A stretch of DNA of 64,000 nt, taken from contig NZ_CP050948.1 of NCBI RefSeq assembly GCF_019443745.1, positions 806,001-870,000 of the forward strand. The letters run 5' to 3'. This stretch comes from Iamia sp. SCSIO 61187. Lineage in GTDB: Bacteria; Actinomycetota; Acidimicrobiia; Acidimicrobiales; Iamiaceae. Of this stretch, positions 51,319 through 60,663 are shown in pieces. The translations under genes and the position numbers were made by a program. Position 1 is the first letter of the stretch. Each line of letters starts with the position of its first letter. Under the pieces are notes generated by a model. That model saw nothing but the letters and a program-made list of their open reading frames with translations, did not search any database and was not told where the DNA came from.

Positions 51319-52149
51319 TCAGAGGACGTTCTGCTCCAACCAGGCGGCGACGCCGTCGTCGGCGTTGGTGCCGGTGACGTGGTCGGCCGCCTCGATGACC
51401 GAGGGGTGGGCGTCGCCCATGGCCACGCCGGTGCCGGCCCAGGCGAGCATGGCGAGGTCGTTGCGGGCGTCGCCGAAGGCCACCACCCGCTCGGGCGGGA
51501 TGCCCCGCTCGTCGCACAGCAGGGCCAGCGTCGTGGCCTTGTCGACTCCGGGTGCGGAGACCTCGACCAGCTGGAGGCCGCCGCTCGCCGTCACCTCGGC
51601 GATGTCGCCGACGGCCTCGGTGGCGCCGTCGATGAAGGCGTCGCCCTCGGTGCCCGGCACCTTCATGAGGACCTTGGCCGCCGGCCGGACGACCAGCTCC
51701 TCGGCGGGGCCGACGTGCTCGCCGGCCAGGGCTCGGGGGATGGTCTCGGCCCACGCCGGCTCGATGGCCACGCCGTCGGCGAACTCCACGGCGAAGTGGC
51801 CCTCGGGGTGGAGGGCCCGCAGCCGGCGGACGACCTCGGCGGCGGCGTCGGGGGCCAGGGCCCGCTCGACCACGACCTCCTCGGTCTGGAGGTCGACCAC
51901 CAGGGCCCCGTTGGAGCAGATGGCCAGGCCCGGCCCGATGTCGATGGCGTGGACCCAGCGGGGCGGCCGGCCGGTGACGGCGACGACCTCCACCCCGTCG
52001 GCTCGCAGCCGGTCGAGGACGGTGCGGGTCCGCTCGGTGATCGACCCGAGGTCGACGCGGTCGGCACGCTGACCGTCCCGGCGCCGGACGGGCGGCTGGA
52101 GGAGCGTCCCGTCCAGGTCCGACGCGACCAGCTGCACATCGAGGGTCAT
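51319..52149 (-). CDS. HAD-superfamily hydrolase, Cof-type
   Basis: 276 residues. Motif I is VASDLDGTLLQP (Asp nucleophile and acid), motif II VVAVTGRPPRW, motif III Lys in LCDERGIPPERVVAFGDARN and the Asp of GDARNDLAMLAWAGTGVAMG. The cap domain is inserted between motifs II and III (Cof/Class IIB style). It dephosphorylates sugar phosphates or other small phosphates; substrate unknown. A stable hairpin lies 12 bp upstream of its start. Confidence 0.92.
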   Translation of the reverse strand: MTLDVQLVASDLDGTLLQPPVRRRDGQRADRVDLGSITERTRTVLDRLRADGVEVVAVTGRPPRWVHAIDIGPGLAICSNGALVVDLQTEEVVVERALAPDAAAEVVRRLRALHPEGHFAVEFADGVAIEPAWAETIPRALAGEHVGPAEELVVRPAAKVLMKVPGTEGDAFIDGATEAVGDIAEVTASGGLQLVEVSAPGVDKATTLALLCDERGIPPERVVAFGDARNDLAMLAWAGTGVAMGDAHPSVIEAADHVTGTNADDGVAAWLEQNVL

Positions 52150-52160
52150 GGCGCGCTCGT

Positions 52161-52211
52161 CGAACGTTGGACGGCAACCGCACCATGCTGCGGCGTCTCG
52201 TCCAAGGTTCG
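52161..52211. repeat. 51-bp imperfect palindrome between the six-hairpin and HAD genes
   Basis: The arms CGAACGTTGGACG (52161-52173) and CGTCCAAGGTTCG (52199-52211) pair at 12 of 13 positions and enclose an inner CCGCA/TGCGG stem. On the minus-strand transcript the hairpin ends 12 bases before the HAD start and begins just after the preceding gene, so it may be a terminator or a translation-affecting structure. The arms recall the 47.1-kb repeat (AACGTT and CCAA words). Confidence 0.55.
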
Positions 52212-52215
52212 GCTC

Positions 52216-53262
52216 CTAGGCGGGGACGTCGGACAGGCCGGGGAGGGCGGCGTCGTGGTCGACGAACAGCCCGGACGCGGCCGAGCAGCCGCCCAGGGCG
52301 TCGGCGGCCAGCACGACGGTGGCGGCGGTGTAGGTCGACTGCTCCCCGCCGGGGAAGTGGTCCTCCTGCGGGTACACGGTGCCGGTCCAGTACCGGCCAC
52401 CGGGCTCGCGGTACTGCTGGGCCCAGGCGAACAGCGTCGTGGCCGTCTCCCGCTCACCGACGGCCAGGTGGGCCATCGAGCACTCGAGCGTCTCGGCCAC
52501 GGTGACCCAGGGGCGGTCGGACACGCAGCGGACGCCCCGGCCCTCCATCACGAAGGTCGCGTAGCGGTGGGCCAGGCGCTCCCGGCCGGCGTCGCCGAGG
52601 AGGGCGCCGCCGAGGATCGGGTAGTACCAGTCCATCGCCCACCGGTGCTTGGGGGCGAAGGCGTCGGGCTCGGTGCGGATCACGTGGGCCAGCCGGCTGG
52701 CGGCCTGGATCCAGTGGGGCCGCTCGTGACCGAGCTCGGTGGCCACGGCGGCGGCGCAGCGCAGGCTGTGGCAGATGCTCGACGAGCCGGTGAGGAGGGC
52801 GAAGGACCACGGCGTGCCGTCGGCGTGGCGGGCCCACAGGATCTCCCCCCGCTCGGTCTGGAGCTCGAGCACGAACCCGATGGCGGCGTCGACGACCGGC
52901 CACAGGGCCTCGAGGAAGCCACGGTCGCTGGTGAGGAGCCAGTGGTGCCAGGCGCCGGCGGCGATGTAGGCGATGACGTTGGCGTCGAGCTTGTCCTGCT
53001 CGATGGAGTCCTCGAGGTAGTACTGGTGCCACGACCCGTCGGGGCGCTGGAGGTCGACCAGCCACTGGTAGGCGCGCTCGGCCTCGGGGATGCGGCCGCC
53101 CAGGGCCAGGGCCATGGCCGCCTCGACGTGGTTCCACGGGTCGGCGTGGCCGCCCGGGTACCACGGGATCATCCCGTTGGGGAGCTGCCACTCGGCGATG
53201 GCGTCGACCGTCTCCTGCGTCTCGGCGCTGGTGAGCAGGCCGGGGACCTCAGGCGCGGGCAT
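52216..53262 (-). CDS. Six-hairpin (alpha/alpha) glycosidase- or prenyltransferase-like protein
   Basis: 348 residues with the repeated-helix look of (alpha/alpha)6 proteins: VDAIAEWQLPNGMIPWYPGG, WNHVEAAMALALGGRIPEAE, YQWLVDLQRPDGSWHQYYLE, DKLDANVIAYIAAGAWHHWL and RWAMDWYYPILGGALLGDAG. Homologues are usually annotated prenyltransferase or glycoside-hydrolase-like, with no proven activity I know of. The start overlaps the methyltransferase by 14 bp, so it is the third member of a tight glycosyltransferase-methyltransferase-hairpin trio. Confidence 0.8.
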   Translation of the reverse strand: MPAPEVPGLLTSAETQETVDAIAEWQLPNGMIPWYPGGHADPWNHVEAAMALALGGRIPEAERAYQWLVDLQRPDGSWHQYYLEDSIEQDKLDANVIAYIAAGAWHHWLLTSDRGFLEALWPVVDAAIGFVLELQTERGEILWARHADGTPWSFALLTGSSSICHSLRCAAAVATELGHERPHWIQAASRLAHVIRTEPDAFAPKHRWAMDWYYPILGGALLGDAGRERLAHRYATFVMEGRGVRCVSDRPWVTVAETLECSMAHLAVGERETATTLFAWAQQYREPGGRYWTGTVYPQEDHFPGGEQSTYTAATVVLAADALGGCSAASGLFVDHDAALPGLSDVPA

Positions 53263-54022
53263 CGGCCATCTCCCTCGTGGTGTGGGGTGCCGTCACCGGC
53301 ACGGGCTTGCGGGCGTAGACCACCAGGCTCTTGCCCAGGACGGGGTTCAGGAGCCGCTCGGTCCAGCGGGTGGTCCTGGGGGCCTTGGTGATGTCCCACA
53401 CCAGGAGGCGGTGGTACGCCTTCACCAGCGGGTGGTCGTCGTTGGTCGGCCCGACGGCGCACTTCAGCCACCAGTACGGCGAGTGGAGGGCGTGGGCGTG
53501 GTGGCTGTCGCCGGGGCGGAACCCGGCGGCGCGCATCTTGGCGCGCAGCTCGGGCTCGCCGAAGATCCGCACGTGCCCGCCGGGGACGAACGGCGCGTGG
53601 TACTCCTCCGACAGCCGCCAGCACACCTTCTCGGGGAACCAGGTCGGGACCGTGGCCGCCAGACGGCCGCCGGGCTTGAGGATCCGGAACAGCTCGCGCA
53701 GGGCGGCCTCGTCGTCGGGGATGTGCTCGAGCACCTCGGAGCAGATGATGCGGTCGAAGGTGTCGTCGGGGAACGGCAGCCGTGTCCCGTCGCCGTTGAC
53801 TGCGACCCCCATGGCGTGGGGACGGGTCCCGGCCTCGCCGCTCTCCTTCATGGCCCCGAACAGGCCCATGACCTCGGGCAGCTCGTCGAAGCCGTAGTCC
53901 AGGGCCACCACCCGGGCCCCGCGCCGGAAGGCCTCGAAGGCGTGCCGCCCGGCCCCCGCCCCCATGTCGAGGACGAGGTCACCCGGCTCGAGGCGCAGGC
54001 GTGCATAGTCGACGGTCAGCAT
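53249..54022 (-). CDS. SAM-dependent methyltransferase of the glycosyltransferase trio
   Basis: 257 residues from ATG 54022. Motif I is GDLVLDMGAGAGRHAFEAFR with VVALDYG as the acidic motif; then DTFDRIICSEVLEHIPDDEA and the FRILKPGGRLAATVPTWFPE post-motif block. Typical of small-molecule/lipid-linked-saccharide methyltransferases. It starts 5 bp after the glycosyltransferase stop and overlaps the next gene by 14 bp, so it belongs to the same operon. Function with those two is inferred. Confidence 0.9.
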   Translation of the reverse strand: MLTVDYARLRLEPGDLVLDMGAGAGRHAFEAFRRGARVVALDYGFDELPEVMGLFGAMKESGEAGTRPHAMGVAVNGDGTRLPFPDDTFDRIICSEVLEHIPDDEAALRELFRILKPGGRLAATVPTWFPEKVCWRLSEEYHAPFVPGGHVRIFGEPELRAKMRAAGFRPGDSHHAHALHSPYWWLKCAVGPTNDDHPLVKAYHRLLVWDITKAPRTTRWTERLLNPVLGKSLVVYARKPVPVTAPHTTREMADARA

Positions 54023-54027
54023 CGGGC

Positions 54028-55287
54028 TCAGGCTTCTGCGAGGAGGGCGCGGTACTGGGCGATGGTGCGCTCGGCGGTGTGGCGCCAGCTCCACTGGGCC
54101 TTGACCCGCTCGCGGCCGGCGGCGCCGACCGTCCGGCGGACGCCGGGGTGGTCGAGGGCCCAGCCGATCTTGGCGGCCAGGGCGTCGGCATCGCCGGGGG
54201 GGACGAGCAGGGCGGTCTCGCCGTCGGGGCCGACGACCTCGGGCAGGGCGCCGCCGGTGGTGGCCACCACGGGGACGCCGCACGACATGGCCTCGATGGC
54301 CGGCAGGGAGAACCCCTCGTAGAGCGAGGGCACGACGGCCAGCTCGGCCTCGCTGTAGAGCTCGACGATGCGCTGGTCGGTCACGCCCGTGACCCACTCG
54401 ATGTGGTCGGTGAGGCCGAGGCGGTCGATCGTCGCCGCCGACTTGCCGCCCTCCTTCTTGCGTCCGATCACGGTGAGGTGCAGCTCGGGCCGCTCGACGC
54501 GCAGCTTGGCCAGCGCCTCGAGCAGGAACGACAGACCCTTCATGGCCACGTCCGCGCTGGCGGTGGTGATCAGGTGGCCGGGGCGGCGCTCGATGCCGGC
54601 CACCGGCTTGAACAGGTCGGGGTCGACGCCCACGGGGACGACGTGCATCCGCTCGGGCGGGACCTTGTGGTCGCGCACGATGTCGGCGAAGGAGTTCTCC
54701 GACACGGTGATGACCCGCTTGATGCGCCGGGCGACCTCGGTCTGCATGCGGGTGAAGCCGTACCAGCGGGTGAGGGTCAGCTTCCGGTACAGCGAGGTGG
54801 CGTGCTCGATCTCGAGCCGGCGGTCCACCGTGATGGGGTGGTGGATCGTGGCGATCAGCGGCAACCCGAGCAACCGCTCGACGCCGAGCAGCCCGTAGCC
54901 CAGGCTCTGGTTGTCGTGCACCAGGTCGAAGTCGTCCTTGCGGGCCTTGAGGGCCTGGAAGGCCCGGACGGAGAAGGCCAGCGGCTCGGGGAAGGTGCCG
55001 AGGGAGAAGGCGCCGACCTCGACCACGTCGGCCAGGGTCTTGAGCTCCCAGACGCCCGGCATCCGCATGGGGAAGTGGTCGTTGTAGATGTCGAGGCTCT
55101 CGAGCCCGTGGAGGGGGACGCGGGGGTCGACCTCGGGCAGCGGCTGGCCCGAGAAGACCTCGACGTGGTGGCCCAGGTCGACCAGCGCCTTCGCCAGGTG
55201 GCGCACGTAGATCCCCTGGCCCCCGACGTGGGGCTTGCCCCGATAGGTGAGCAGGGCGATCCGGAGGCTTCGATCGTCGGTCGCCAT
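54028..55287 (-). CDS. Glycosyltransferase family 4
   Basis: 419 residues from ATG 55287. A GT-B fold with LLTYRGKPHVGGQGIYVRHL near the start, LPLIATIHHPITVDRRLEIE, RIKRVITVSENSFADIVRDH, then TTASADVAMKGLSFLLEALA (K of the GT4 EX7E/K region) and VVPSLYEGFSLPAIEAMSCG (the E-x7-E motif). It transfers a sugar from a nucleotide donor, probably onto a lipid or polysaccharide acceptor. A perfect 6-bp inverted repeat lies upstream (55311-55326). Confidence 0.92.
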   Translation of the reverse strand: MATDDRSLRIALLTYRGKPHVGGQGIYVRHLAKALVDLGHHVEVFSGQPLPEVDPRVPLHGLESLDIYNDHFPMRMPGVWELKTLADVVEVGAFSLGTFPEPLAFSVRAFQALKARKDDFDLVHDNQSLGYGLLGVERLLGLPLIATIHHPITVDRRLEIEHATSLYRKLTLTRWYGFTRMQTEVARRIKRVITVSENSFADIVRDHKVPPERMHVVPVGVDPDLFKPVAGIERRPGHLITTASADVAMKGLSFLLEALAKLRVERPELHLTVIGRKKEGGKSAATIDRLGLTDHIEWVTGVTDQRIVELYSEAELAVVPSLYEGFSLPAIEAMSCGVPVVATTGGALPEVVGPDGETALLVPPGDADALAAKIGWALDHPGVRRTVGAAGRERVKAQWSWRHTAERTIAQYRALLAEA

Positions 55288-55310
55288 GAGGGCGTCAGCC
55301 TCGTCTGCCG

Positions 55311-55326
55311 TTGACCGACCGGTCAA
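55311..55326. promoter_or_regulatory. Palindromic operator candidate upstream of the glycosyltransferase operon
   Basis: TTGACCGACCGGTCAA has inverted TTGACC/GGTCAA arms around a GACC centre, lying 23 bp upstream of the GT start in the short gap to DUF445. The layout resembles TetR-type operators; it might equally include a -35 (TTGACC). Confidence 0.4.
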
Positions 55327-55361
55327 ACGGCGCCGGTCACACGTCAGGCGTGCGCGCCGGG

Positions 55362-56621
55362 TCAGCCGATGAGCTTGCCGACCGAGTAGATGACCAGGCC
55401 GGCGAGACCGCCGACCACGGTGCCGTTGATCCGGATGAACTGGAGGTCCCGACCGACCTGGAGCTCGATGCGGTCGGTGGCCTCGGTCGAGTCCCAGCGG
55501 GCGACGGTGGAGGCGATCACCTCGCCGACCTCGCCCTTCGACCGCTCGACCACCTCGACGGCGGTCGACGCCACCCAGCCGTCGACCCGGGCCTGCAGGG
55601 TCGGGTCGTCGCGCAGGCGCTCGCCGAAGGATCGGGCCGCACCGACCAGGCGGAGGCGCAGGTCAGACTCGGGGTCGTCGGCGTGGGCGAGGAGCGACGC
55701 CTTGATGTCGGCCCACATGGTCGACGACCACTCGCGGACGGCCGGGTGCTGGACCAGCTCCTCCTTGAGGGCGTCGGCCCGGGCCCGCATCGACGGCGAC
55801 CGGGCCAGCTGGTCGGCCAGGGTGGTGATGCGCTCGTCGAAGGTGGCCCGCATCGGGTGGGCGGTGTCGTCGGCGACCTCGTGGAGGAACCGCTGCACGC
55901 CGGTGTGGACGCGGTCGAAGATGCGGTCGTCGAAGCGGTCGGGGACCCACCACGGCGTCTCGGCCTGGAGGCGCGACCGCAGCACCTCCTCGTTGTCGGT
56001 CACCGCCTCGGCCACCCGCCGGAGCAGCACCGAGAGCACCTCCTGGTGGCGACCGTCGGCGACGACCAGCTCCAGCCCCTTGGCCAGGACCGGCCCGGCC
56101 TCGATGGCCCGGACCCGGGTGGCGACGGCCACCTCCAGGGTCTCCTGGACGTCTTCGTCCTTGAGGGTGTCGAGCGTGGTGCGGAGCACGCCCCCCAGCT
56201 GGTCGCCGACCCGCTCGGCGTTGCCCGGCTCGGTCAGCCAGTCACCGAGGCGGGCGGCGAGCGACACCCCGGCCAGGCGCTCCTCGACGACGTCCCGGGT
56301 CAGGAAGTGCTGCTGCACGAACGTGCCCAGACCCCGGCCGATGTCGTCCTTGCGGTTGGGGATGATGGCGGTGTGGGGGATGGGGATGCCCAGCGGGTGG
56401 CGGAACAGCGCGGTCACCGCGAACCAGTCGGCGATGGCGCCGACCATGGCCGCCTCGGCGGTGGCCCGCACGAAGCCCAGCCACGACGCGTCCTCCTCGA
56501 GCACCCGGGCGACCAGGAACACGGCGGTGGCGGCCAGCAGCAGACCGGTGGCCGTCCGCTTCATCCGCCGGAGGTCGGCTCGCCGGGCATCGGCGTCGGC
56601 GACTGCGGTGGGGAGGGCCAC
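55362..56621 (-). CDS. DUF445 family membrane protein
   Basis: 419 residues. The N-terminus ([20 protein letters not shown], then [20 protein letters not shown] with [20 protein letters not shown] and [20 protein letters not shown]) is the DUF445 signature. The middle is soluble and helical, and one membrane helix closes the chain ([20 protein letters not shown]). Function unknown. Convergent/divergent arrangement with Dtd on the other side. Confidence 0.92.
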   Translation of the reverse strand: MALPTAVADADARRADLRRMKRTATGLLLAATAVFLVARVLEEDASWLGFVRATAEAAMVGAIADWFAVTALFRHPLGIPIPHTAIIPNRKDDIGRGLGTFVQQHFLTRDVVEERLAGVSLAARLGDWLTEPGNAERVGDQLGGVLRTTLDTLKDEDVQETLEVAVATRVRAIEAGPVLAKGLELVVADGRHQEVLSVLLRRVAEAVTDNEEVLRSRLQAETPWWVPDRFDDRIFDRVHTGVQRFLHEVADDTAHPMRATFDERITTLADQLARSPSMRARADALKEELVQHPAVREWSSTMWADIKASLLAHADDPESDLRLRLVGAARSFGERLRDDPTLQARVDGWVASTAVEVVERSKGEVGEVIASTVARWDSTEATDRIELQVGRDLQFIRINGTVVGGLAGLVIYSVGKLIG

Positions 56622-56692
56622 GGCGGCAGCATCGCAGGTCCCGGTGGGCCGTAAGGTCAGCCGGTGGACGTTCGGCGGGGCCCGGTGCGGTC

Positions 56693-57130
56693 GTGAGAGC
56701 GCTGGTCCAGCAGGTCACCCGGGCCCGGGTGCTGGTCGCCGGTGAGGAGGTCGGCGCCATCGGTCCCGGCCTGTGCGCCTTCGTCGGCGTCACCCACGAC
56801 GACACCGAGGCCGAGGCGCGGCGGCTGGCCGACAAGATCTGGCACCTCCGGGTGTTCGACGACGAGGCCGGGGCCATGAACCTCGCCCTCCCCGACGTCG
56901 GCGGGGCCGTGCTCGTCGTCAGCCAGTTCACCCTCTACGGCAGCACCGAGCGGGGGCGCCGGCCGTCGTGGATCGCCGCCGCCCGGCCCGAGCAGGCCGA
57001 GCCCCTCGTCGACGCCGTCGTCGCCGCCCTGCGGGACCGGGGGGCGACGGTGGCGACCGGTCGCTTCCGGGCCCACATGCAGGTCGAGCTGGTCAACGAC
57101 GGCCCGACCACGCTCATGCTCGAGGTCTGA
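56693..57130 (+). CDS. dtd: D-aminoacyl-tRNA deacylase
   Basis: 145 residues from GTG 56693. [20 protein letters not shown] at the start, the catalytic-pocket [19 protein letters not shown] and the Gly-cisPro proximal [11 protein letters not shown] at the C-terminus identify Dtd. It hydrolyses D-aminoacyl-tRNAs, proofreading translation. The 3' end overlaps the lnt-like gene's 3' end by 17 bp (convergent). Confidence 0.95.
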   Translation: MRALVQQVTRARVLVAGEEVGAIGPGLCAFVGVTHDDTEAEARRLADKIWHLRVFDDEAGAMNLALPDVGGAVLVVSQFTLYGSTERGRRPSWIAAARPEQAEPLVDAVVAALRDRGATVATGRFRAHMQVELVNDGPTTLMLEV

Positions 57131-58625
57131 ACCGCCGGTCGGCCCCGTTGGCCGCCACCACCAGTGCCACCGCGAGCAGGAACGGCGGCCACGGGCCCCA
57201 CACCATGAACAGGGTCCGGCCGTGGCGGAACGGCACCTCCCGGACCTCGACGCGGCGCTCGCTCACGCCGCTGCGCTCGAACACCTCGCCGGTGTCGGAC
57301 ACGAAGGCGCTGAACCCGGTGGGCGCGACCTGCACCACCCAGCGCCCGGTCTCCAGGGCCCGGAGCCGGCTCGACGCCACCTGCTGGGTCTGGACCTGCG
57401 TCCCGGTGTAGCTGGAGCCGTTGGTCGGGTTGACCAGGAACCGGGCCGGGCTCCCGTCGCCGTTGGCGGCGTCGCGGCCCCGGTCGCCGAAGAACACCTC
57501 CCACGAGATGACGACGCCGACGCGGGTCTCGATGGCGTCGTCGCCGAGCGTGACGTCGATCGTGTTCTGAGCCCGGCCGACGATGGCGTCCTTGGCCGGC
57601 AGGGCGGATCCGGCCACGTCGTCGAGGACCCCACGGAGGGGGACGTACTCGCCGAAGGGGACCCGGCGGACCTTGTCGTAGCGGGCGGTGATCCGGCCGT
57701 CGACGTCGAACAGGACGGAGGCGTTGGTGAAAAGGTCGTCGCCGGCGCCCTCGACGATGCCGGCGAGGATGGGCGTCTCCAGGTCGACGGCCAGCTGGGC
57801 CAGCTCACGCCCCTCCCGGGTCTCCTCGATGGGGTCGTCGACGTTGACCACGTTCTCGGGCCAGACGATGAGGTCGGCCTCGCCCGGCGACAGCTGGAGG
57901 GTCGCGTCGTAGTGGGCGAGGAACACCTCGCGGTCGTCGGTCTCGGCGTCGACGGTGCCCTGCTCGCCGCCGCCCTGCACGTAGGCCACGACGACCTCGG
58001 GCCCCGAGGCCTCGCCCCGGGGGGCGACCGCGGCCACCCCCACAGCGACCAGGACCGCGGCCAGCAGGGCCAGCGCCGGCCGCCAGGCCCGGTGGGTCGC
58101 GGCGCTGAGGGCCATGGCGCCGACGACGGTGACCACGGCGACGAGGATCACCCCGCCGACCCGGGCCACAGGCCCGAGGGGGCCGGCGATCTGGCCCATG
58201 GCCAGCTCGGAGAGGGGGACGCCCCCGAAGGGCCAGCGGCCCTTGACCGCCTCGAAGGCCGCCCAGGACCCGGGCAGCGCCAGCCAGCGCCACCGGCTGG
58301 AGGGGGCGGCCATGACGGCGACGCCGAGGAAGGTGGCGAACCCGACGACCTCGATGACGTAGCCGGGCGGGGTGAAGGCCACCATCCAGAACGTCGACGG
58401 GGCCAGCACGCCGACCCCGGTGAGCCACGCCCGCCGGAAGCGGACGACGGCCCGGGTGCCCGCCACGGCCCGGTCGAACACGGCCAGCCCGACGAACGCC
58501 AGGGGCCACCAGCCCCACGGCGGCAACGACAGGGCGATGAGCAGCCCGCCGCCCAGCGCCATCAGCCCGGGGACGAACCGGGACCGACCCCCGGGGGTGG
58601 CTGCGACCTCGTCCTCCTCGTCCAT
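57114..58625 (-). CDS. lnt: Apolipoprotein N-acyltransferase family protein with Ser at the nucleophile position
   Basis: 503 residues. About six N-terminal membrane helices ([18 protein letters not shown] block) precede the nitrilase-fold domain. The E-K pair of the catalytic triad is present (Glu257 in PENVVN, Lys318 in [15 protein letters not shown]). Where Lnt has the nucleophilic Cys (C387 in Escherichia coli, in a CYE context) this protein has Ser374 ([10 protein letters not shown]). [20 protein letters not shown] follows as in Lnt. It would acylate lipoprotein N-termini in the membrane, or have lost that role. Confidence 0.85.
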   Translation of the reverse strand: MDEEDEVAATPGGRSRFVPGLMALGGGLLIALSLPPWGWWPLAFVGLAVFDRAVAGTRAVVRFRRAWLTGVGVLAPSTFWMVAFTPPGYVIEVVGFATFLGVAVMAAPSSRWRWLALPGSWAAFEAVKGRWPFGGVPLSELAMGQIAGPLGPVARVGGVILVAVVTVVGAMALSAATHRAWRPALALLAAVLVAVGVAAVAPRGEASGPEVVVAYVQGGGEQGTVDAETDDREVFLAHYDATLQLSPGEADLIVWPENVVNVDDPIEETREGRELAQLAVDLETPILAGIVEGAGDDLFTNASVLFDVDGRITARYDKVRRVPFGEYVPLRGVLDDVAGSALPAKDAIVGRAQNTIDVTLGDDAIETRVGVVISWEVFFGDRGRDAANGDGSPARFLVNPTNGSSYTGTQVQTQQVASSRLRALETGRWVVQVAPTGFSAFVSDTGEVFERSGVSERRVEVREVPFRHGRTLFMVWGPWPPFLLAVALVVAANGADRRFRPRA

Positions 58626-58707
58626 GAGGCGGCCGAGTCTTGCCGCCCCACCAACCGGCGATCAGATCCGGCCGCTCCCCGACGGTCCGACCGCCCCGGG
58701 GCAGGGG

Positions 58708-59124
58708 TCAGTAGCCCATGTGCTTGCGGAGCTGCTGGCCGACGACCATCGACCTCTTCATGCGGTCGATCCAGACGCCCAGGGCGGCCTTGGCGTCGGC
58801 GGCGGGGACGCCGTACATCTCCTCGATGAGGGCGCCCATACCGTCCTCGTCGGTGATGCCCCGGCGCTGGGCCTCGACCCCGGCCTTGCCGTACATCTCC
58901 AGGCTCACCCCGTTGACCGGCTGGAGCATGGGGTCGTCCTCGGCCAGGGGCTTGGTCGACGGGCCGCCGATGAGGGCGGGGTCGGCGGCGATCGGGCCCA
59001 TGCCCTGCACGCCGATCATGCCCGGCTGCTGGGCGGCCGCCTGCTGCTGGTCGTAGGCGGTGGCCATGCCGGCGGCGGTGGCGGCGTCCTGCATGCCCTT
59101 CTTGGCCTTCGAGAACAGTCCCAT
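58708..59124 (-). CDS. Hypothetical protein, 138 aa
   Basis: 138 residues starting MGLFSKAKKGMQDAATAAGM. It has a Gln/Ala/Met-rich middle (YDQQQAAAQQPGMIGVQGMG) and a helical C-terminus (MGALIEEMYGVPAADAKAAL, DRMKRSMVVGQQLRKHMGY). I do not recognise the family with confidence. No signal peptide. It is preceded by 138 bp to the hemY stop with a small hairpin. Confidence 0.7.
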   Translation of the reverse strand: MGLFSKAKKGMQDAATAAGMATAYDQQQAAAQQPGMIGVQGMGPIAADPALIGGPSTKPLAEDDPMLQPVNGVSLEMYGKAGVEAQRRGITDEDGMGALIEEMYGVPAADAKAALGVWIDRMKRSMVVGQQLRKHMGY

Positions 59125-59227
59125 GCGTTGCGATCTCCTCGTGCGGGTGCAACCGCTCCGTGCGGCCCGAGGTCATGGGACCACGCCCTCCCCGGGCGGG
59201 CATGAGCGGTGACTACGCAACGGGCCC

Positions 59228-59244
59228 GGGTGGTCCTCCCACCC
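59228..59244. terminator. Small hairpin downstream of hemY
   Basis: Stem GGGTGG (59228-59233) with CCACCC (59239-59244), 5-nt loop, 18 bp after the hemY stop on the minus strand. Could end the hemE-hemH-hemY transcript. Confidence 0.4.
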
Positions 59245-59262
59245 TGGGGGAGTCGCGCCCGG

Positions 59263-60663
59263 TCAGGTGGGCGCGAGCCGGGCGAGGACGCGGGCGGCGG
59301 CGGCGTCGGCGCTGGCGATCGATGCCGGGAGGCCCACGCCCCGGAGGTGCATGCCGGCCACGACCAGCCAGGGCGCGTCCCGCGCCAGGGCCGCCTCCAT
59401 GGCCGCGACCCGGTCCAGGTGACCGGGGCGGTACTGGGCGAAGGCGAGGGGCCAGCGGTGGACTGAGGTGGAGGTCGGCGCCCCCTGGAGGTCGAGGATG
59501 GCGGTGAGGTCGTCGACGACCCGCTCCACCAGGGCGGCGTCGTCGAGGCCGAGGACGGCCTGCTCGCCGTCGCGCCCGACCGCGGCCCGGACGATGACCG
59601 TGCCGTCGCCCCGGTCGGCGGCCAGGTGCTCCCACTTCTCCGACGCGAACGAGCACGCGGTCACGATCCGGCCCTCGGTCCGGGGGACGAGGACCCCGCT
59701 GCCGTCGAGCGGTCGGCCCAGGTCGGCGGTCGGGATGGCGACCCGCACGAAGGCGACCGACACGTGCCGGACGCCGGCGAGGAGGGCCCGGGCCTCGGGC
59801 GACACCGAGCCGACGATCTCGGCGGCGGTCGGCCCCGGGGTGGCCAGCACCACGGCCTCGGCCTCCAGGGTGGTGCCGTCGGCGAGGGCCACCAGCCCGC
59901 CGTCGGCGACGGCCGACAGGGCGGTGCCGAGGCGGAGGTCGACCATGCCGGTCATCCGGGCGGCGCGGGCCACGGCCTGGGGGAGTCGGGCCATGCCGCC
60001 GACAGGGGCGGCGAAGATCGGGGCGTCGGGGTCGCGCCCGGCGGCGCGGGCGGCGGCGACCTGGGCCCGGCACGCTGCCACCAGGCTGGTGTGGTCGGGG
60101 TCCCGCCAGGCGGCGTCGAGCTGCGGGGCGACCGCGGCCAGGCTGAGGTGGGCGGTGTCGCCGGCGCTGATCCCGCCGACGAGCGGGTCGACCAGCCGGG
60201 CCAGGGCCTCGTCGCCCAGTCGCCCGCCCACGGCCTCGGCGATCGAGACGTCCTCGGGGTCGGCCGGTGGGGCCGGGTCGGTGAGGTCGCGCCGGAGCCG
60301 GTCGAGCCCGGCGGGGGAGAGGAGGCGGAGCTCGTCGACCTCGTCGGGGTCGGTGGGGACGCCGAGGACGTGGGCCGGGAGCCGGTGCAGGGCGCCGTGG
60401 AGCCACACCCGGGCGTCCCGGCGGGCCGGGCTGACGAGCTCGTCGCCCAGTCCGACGGCCCGGGCCAGGTCGAACGCGGCCGGGGTCCGGACGAGGAAGG
60501 CGTCGGCCCCCTCGTCGACCATGCGGCCGGCGAAGGGGGAGGTCTGGACCATGCCCCCGATGCGGATGGCCGGGTCGACCACGAGCACCTCGACGCCCGC
60601 CTCGCCGAGGTGCAGGGCGGCGGTGAGCCCGGTGATGCCGGCCCCGGCGACGACGACGGTCAC
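59263..60663 (-). CDS. hemY: Coproporphyrinogen/protoporphyrinogen III oxidase (HemY)
   Basis: 466 residues from GTG 60663. FAD-binding GxGxxG in VVVAGAGITGLTAALHLGEA, then IRIGGMVQTSPFAGRMVDEG and the substrate-channel region ISAGDTAHLSLAAVAPQLDA. The C-terminal LVVAGMHLRGVGLPASIASA matches the FAD-contacting end of HemY/PPOX. In the coproporphyrin route it oxidises coproporphyrinogen III (also named CgoX). The start overlaps hemH by 4 bases (GTGA). Third gene of hemE-hemH-hemY. Confidence 0.94.
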   Translation of the reverse strand: MTVVVAGAGITGLTAALHLGEAGVEVLVVDPAIRIGGMVQTSPFAGRMVDEGADAFLVRTPAAFDLARAVGLGDELVSPARRDARVWLHGALHRLPAHVLGVPTDPDEVDELRLLSPAGLDRLRRDLTDPAPPADPEDVSIAEAVGGRLGDEALARLVDPLVGGISAGDTAHLSLAAVAPQLDAAWRDPDHTSLVAACRAQVAAARAAGRDPDAPIFAAPVGGMARLPQAVARAARMTGMVDLRLGTALSAVADGGLVALADGTTLEAEAVVLATPGPTAAEIVGSVSPEARALLAGVRHVSVAFVRVAIPTADLGRPLDGSGVLVPRTEGRIVTACSFASEKWEHLAADRGDGTVIVRAAVGRDGEQAVLGLDDAALVERVVDDLTAILDLQGAPTSTSVHRWPLAFAQYRPGHLDRVAAMEAALARDAPWLVVAGMHLRGVGLPASIASADAAAARVLARLAPT

